This document shows positions 13,280 to 14,556 of a DNA stretch of 14,556 nt, one piece after another; the stretch's first letter is position 1; every line of letters begins with the position of its first letter. Origin of the DNA: an uncultured Elioraea sp. (GTDB taxonomy: Bacteria; Pseudomonadota; Alphaproteobacteria; Acetobacterales; Acetobacteraceae); the NCBI GenBank assembly GCA_937995555.1, contig CALKJX010000131.1, positions 1 through 14,556 of the forward strand, in the 5' to 3' direction. Under the pieces are notes generated by a model. That model was given only the letters and a program-made list of their open reading frames with translations. It did not search any database and was not told the origin of the DNA. The position numbers and the translations under genes are program-made.

Positions 13280-14281
13280 ATGGATGCCATCACCGCCCTT
13301 CGCCTGACCGTCAACGGCGAGCCGCGCGAATTTGCGGGGCCCCTCACCGTGGCCGGGCTGCTCGCCTCACTCGGGCTCGACCGGCGCAAGGTCGCGGTCG
13401 AACGCAACCTGGAGATCGTGCCGAAGTCGGCGTTCGAGACGACGGCGCTGGCGAATGACGACCGCATCGAGATCGTCCACTTCATTGGCGGTGGCGAGCA
13501 CACGCCGTCGGCCGATGACAGCTGGTCGGTCGGCGGGCTCACCTTCCGCTCGCGCCTGATCGTCGGCACCGGGCGCTACAAGGACCTGCCGGAGACGGCG
13601 GCGGCGATCGAGGCCTCGGGCGCCGAGATCGTCACCGTCGCGGTGCGGCGGGTGAACCTGTCCGACCCCTCGGCGCCGATGCTGCAGGACTTCGTGCCGC
13701 CCTCCCGCTACACCTACCTGCCCAACACCGCCGGCTGCCACACGGCGGAGGAGGCGATCCGCACGCTCCGCCTCGCGCGCGAGGCCGGCGGCTGGAACCT
13801 GGTCAAGCTCGAAGTACTCGGGCCGCCGCCAACCCTCTACCCGGACATGCTGGAAACCCACCGCGCGCTCGACGTGCTGGTCAAGGACGGGTTCCAGGTG
13901 ATGGTCTACTGCGTGGACGATCCCGTGGCGGCGAAGCGGCTGGAAGATCAGGGTGCGGTCGCGATCATGCCGCTCGGCGCGCCGATCGGCTCGGGTCTCG
14001 GCATCCAGAACAAGGTGACGATCCGGCTGATCGTCGAGCAGGCCAGGGTGCCGGTGCTGGTGGATGCCGGCGTCGGCACGGCCTCGGATGCGGCGATCGC
14101 GATGGAGCTCGGTTGCGACGCGGTGCTGATGAACTCGGCGATCGCCCATGCCAAGGACCCGGTGCGCATGGCGCGGGCGATGAAGGCCGCGGTCGAGGCC
14201 GGGCGCGAGGCCTATCTGGCCGGCCGGATGGCGCGCAAGCTCTATGCCGATCCGTCGAGCCCGCTCGCCGGCCTGATCTGA
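13280..14281 (+). CDS. thiG: ThiS-ThiG fusion: sulfur carrier protein / thiazole synthase
   Basis: A 333-residue fusion that makes the thiazole phosphate half of thiamine from deoxyxylulose 5-phosphate, dehydroglycine and sulfur carried by ThiS. Residues 7-72 are a ThiS domain (LRLTVNGEPREF, VAVERNLEIVPKS, DRIEIVHFIGGG), and residues 83-333 are a full ThiG barrel (LIVGTGRYKDL, RRVNLSDPS, NTAGCHTAEEAIRTLRLAREA, NLVKLEVLG with the Schiff-base Lys176, PLGAPIGSGLGI, DAGVGTASDAAIAMELGCDAVLMNSAI). The ThiS Gly-Gly end, normally free for adenylation and thiocarboxylation, is internal at 70-72, followed by a roughly 10-residue polar linker. I recall this architecture being annotated elsewhere as a bifunctional protein. 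The first ATG is at 13280; an in-frame TTG at 13244 adds only non-conserved residues. No good ribosome binding site is seen. Other thi genes are absent from the window. Confidence 0.95.
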   Translation: MDAITALRLTVNGEPREFAGPLTVAGLLASLGLDRRKVAVERNLEIVPKSAFETTALANDDRIEIVHFIGGGEHTPSADDSWSVGGLTFRSRLIVGTGRYKDLPETAAAIEASGAEIVTVAVRRVNLSDPSAPMLQDFVPPSRYTYLPNTAGCHTAEEAIRTLRLAREAGGWNLVKLEVLGPPPTLYPDMLETHRALDVLVKDGFQVMVYCVDDPVAAKRLEDQGAVAIMPLGAPIGSGLGIQNKVTIRLIVEQARVPVLVDAGVGTASDAAIAMELGCDAVLMNSAIAHAKDPVRMARAMKAAVEAGREAYLAGRMARKLYADPSSPLAGLI

Positions 14282-14303
14282 CGCCGGGCGAGGAACCCGA
14301 CCC

Positions 14304-14556
14304 TCATGGCGACACCACGGTCACCGTAACGAGAACCTGCCCGTTGACGGTACGCCCCTGCCACGCGCTACGTGTCGCGACCGTGAAACTGTCGGCTCCT
14401 GCGAAGCCAGCTCGCGGCGTGTAGGCAACGCCATTGCCCGTGGCCGTTGCGGTGCCGTTCGACGGTGCGCGGATGACTTCGGCCGTATCGAACGGCACGC
14501 GCTGAGGCTCGACCCGCATCCACCAGGTGATCCGGCATGGTTGGCCGTCATTCACC
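14304..14556 (-). CDS. C-terminus of a bacterial Ig-like/cadherin-like domain protein (runs off the right edge)
   Basis: The last 83-84 codons of a minus-strand gene ending at TGA 14306-14304. The sequence has AEVIRAPSNGTATATGNGVAYTPRAGFAGADSFTVATRS and ends VNGQVLVTVTVVSP. This is the common repeat pattern 'P.nGt.t...g..ytP..gf.G.DsFtv......a.VtVtV' of bacterial Ig-like (Big_9/VCBS-like) domains in secreted or surface proteins. The first in-window codon is a GTG (14555-14553), but the frame stays open at the edge and the preceding sequence looks internal, so I treat it as partial. A Cys and a TrpTrp pair precede the domain. It converges on the thiazole synthase gene with a 22-bp gap. Function is unknown. 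Confidence 0.6.
   Translation of the reverse strand, partial: VNDGQPCRITWWMRVEPQRVPFDTAEVIRAPSNGTATATGNGVAYTPRAGFAGADSFTVATRSAWQGRTVNGQVLVTVTVVSP

Overview
The window is GC-rich (about 70% in most genes) and densely coded, with frequent 1 to 8 bp gene overlaps, GTG starts and short AG-rich ribosome binding sites. Together with the gene families present (MmgE/PrpD, Dpp-type ABC transport, an LctP-like permease, a ThiS-ThiG fusion) this suggests an alphaproteobacterium, perhaps Acetobacteraceae. The lineage is inference; there is no rRNA or other marker gene.

Layout. On the minus strand at the left edge are the first 54 codons of an MmgE/PrpD-family gene, then a small putative lipoprotein gene (260-841) whose base composition is clearly lower in GC than its neighbours. 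Next on the minus strand is a two-gene unit: an LctP-like organic-acid permease followed by an NAD(P)-dependent aldehyde dehydrogenase (3805 down to 923). Divergent from it on the plus strand is a tightly overlapping ABC import unit of two Dpp/Gsi-type permeases and one ATPase (3899-6743). It converges on a minus-strand pair: an extracellular solute-binding protein followed by an EamA/DMT transporter (9257 down to 6747). A perfect 15-bp inverted repeat sits at the junction of those two genes, inside the first codons of the EamA gene.

From a 74-bp divergent promoter region at 9258-9331, a plus-strand operon runs outward: creatininase-family amidohydrolase, ketopantoate-reductase-family oxidoreductase, short-chain dehydrogenase, and M20 dipeptidase. 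All its junctions overlap. A stand-alone thiazole biosynthesis gene in which ThiS is fused to the N-terminus of ThiG follows (13280-14281). At the right edge is the minus-strand C-terminus of a protein ending in a bacterial Ig-like domain.

Working model (inference). The binding protein, two permeases and ATPase form one peptide or amide importer whose parts lie in two converging units. The divergent operon supplies cytoplasmic enzymes that open a cyclic amide, cut a dipeptide-like bond and reduce or oxidise the resulting keto or hydroxy acid. I see no defence system, prophage, insertion sequence, CRISPR array or RNA gene. The most unusual points are the internal ThiS Gly-Gly-Gly in the thiazole synthase, the palindrome at the SBP/EamA junction, the importer with only one ATPase gene, and the amidohydrolase operon of unknown substrate.
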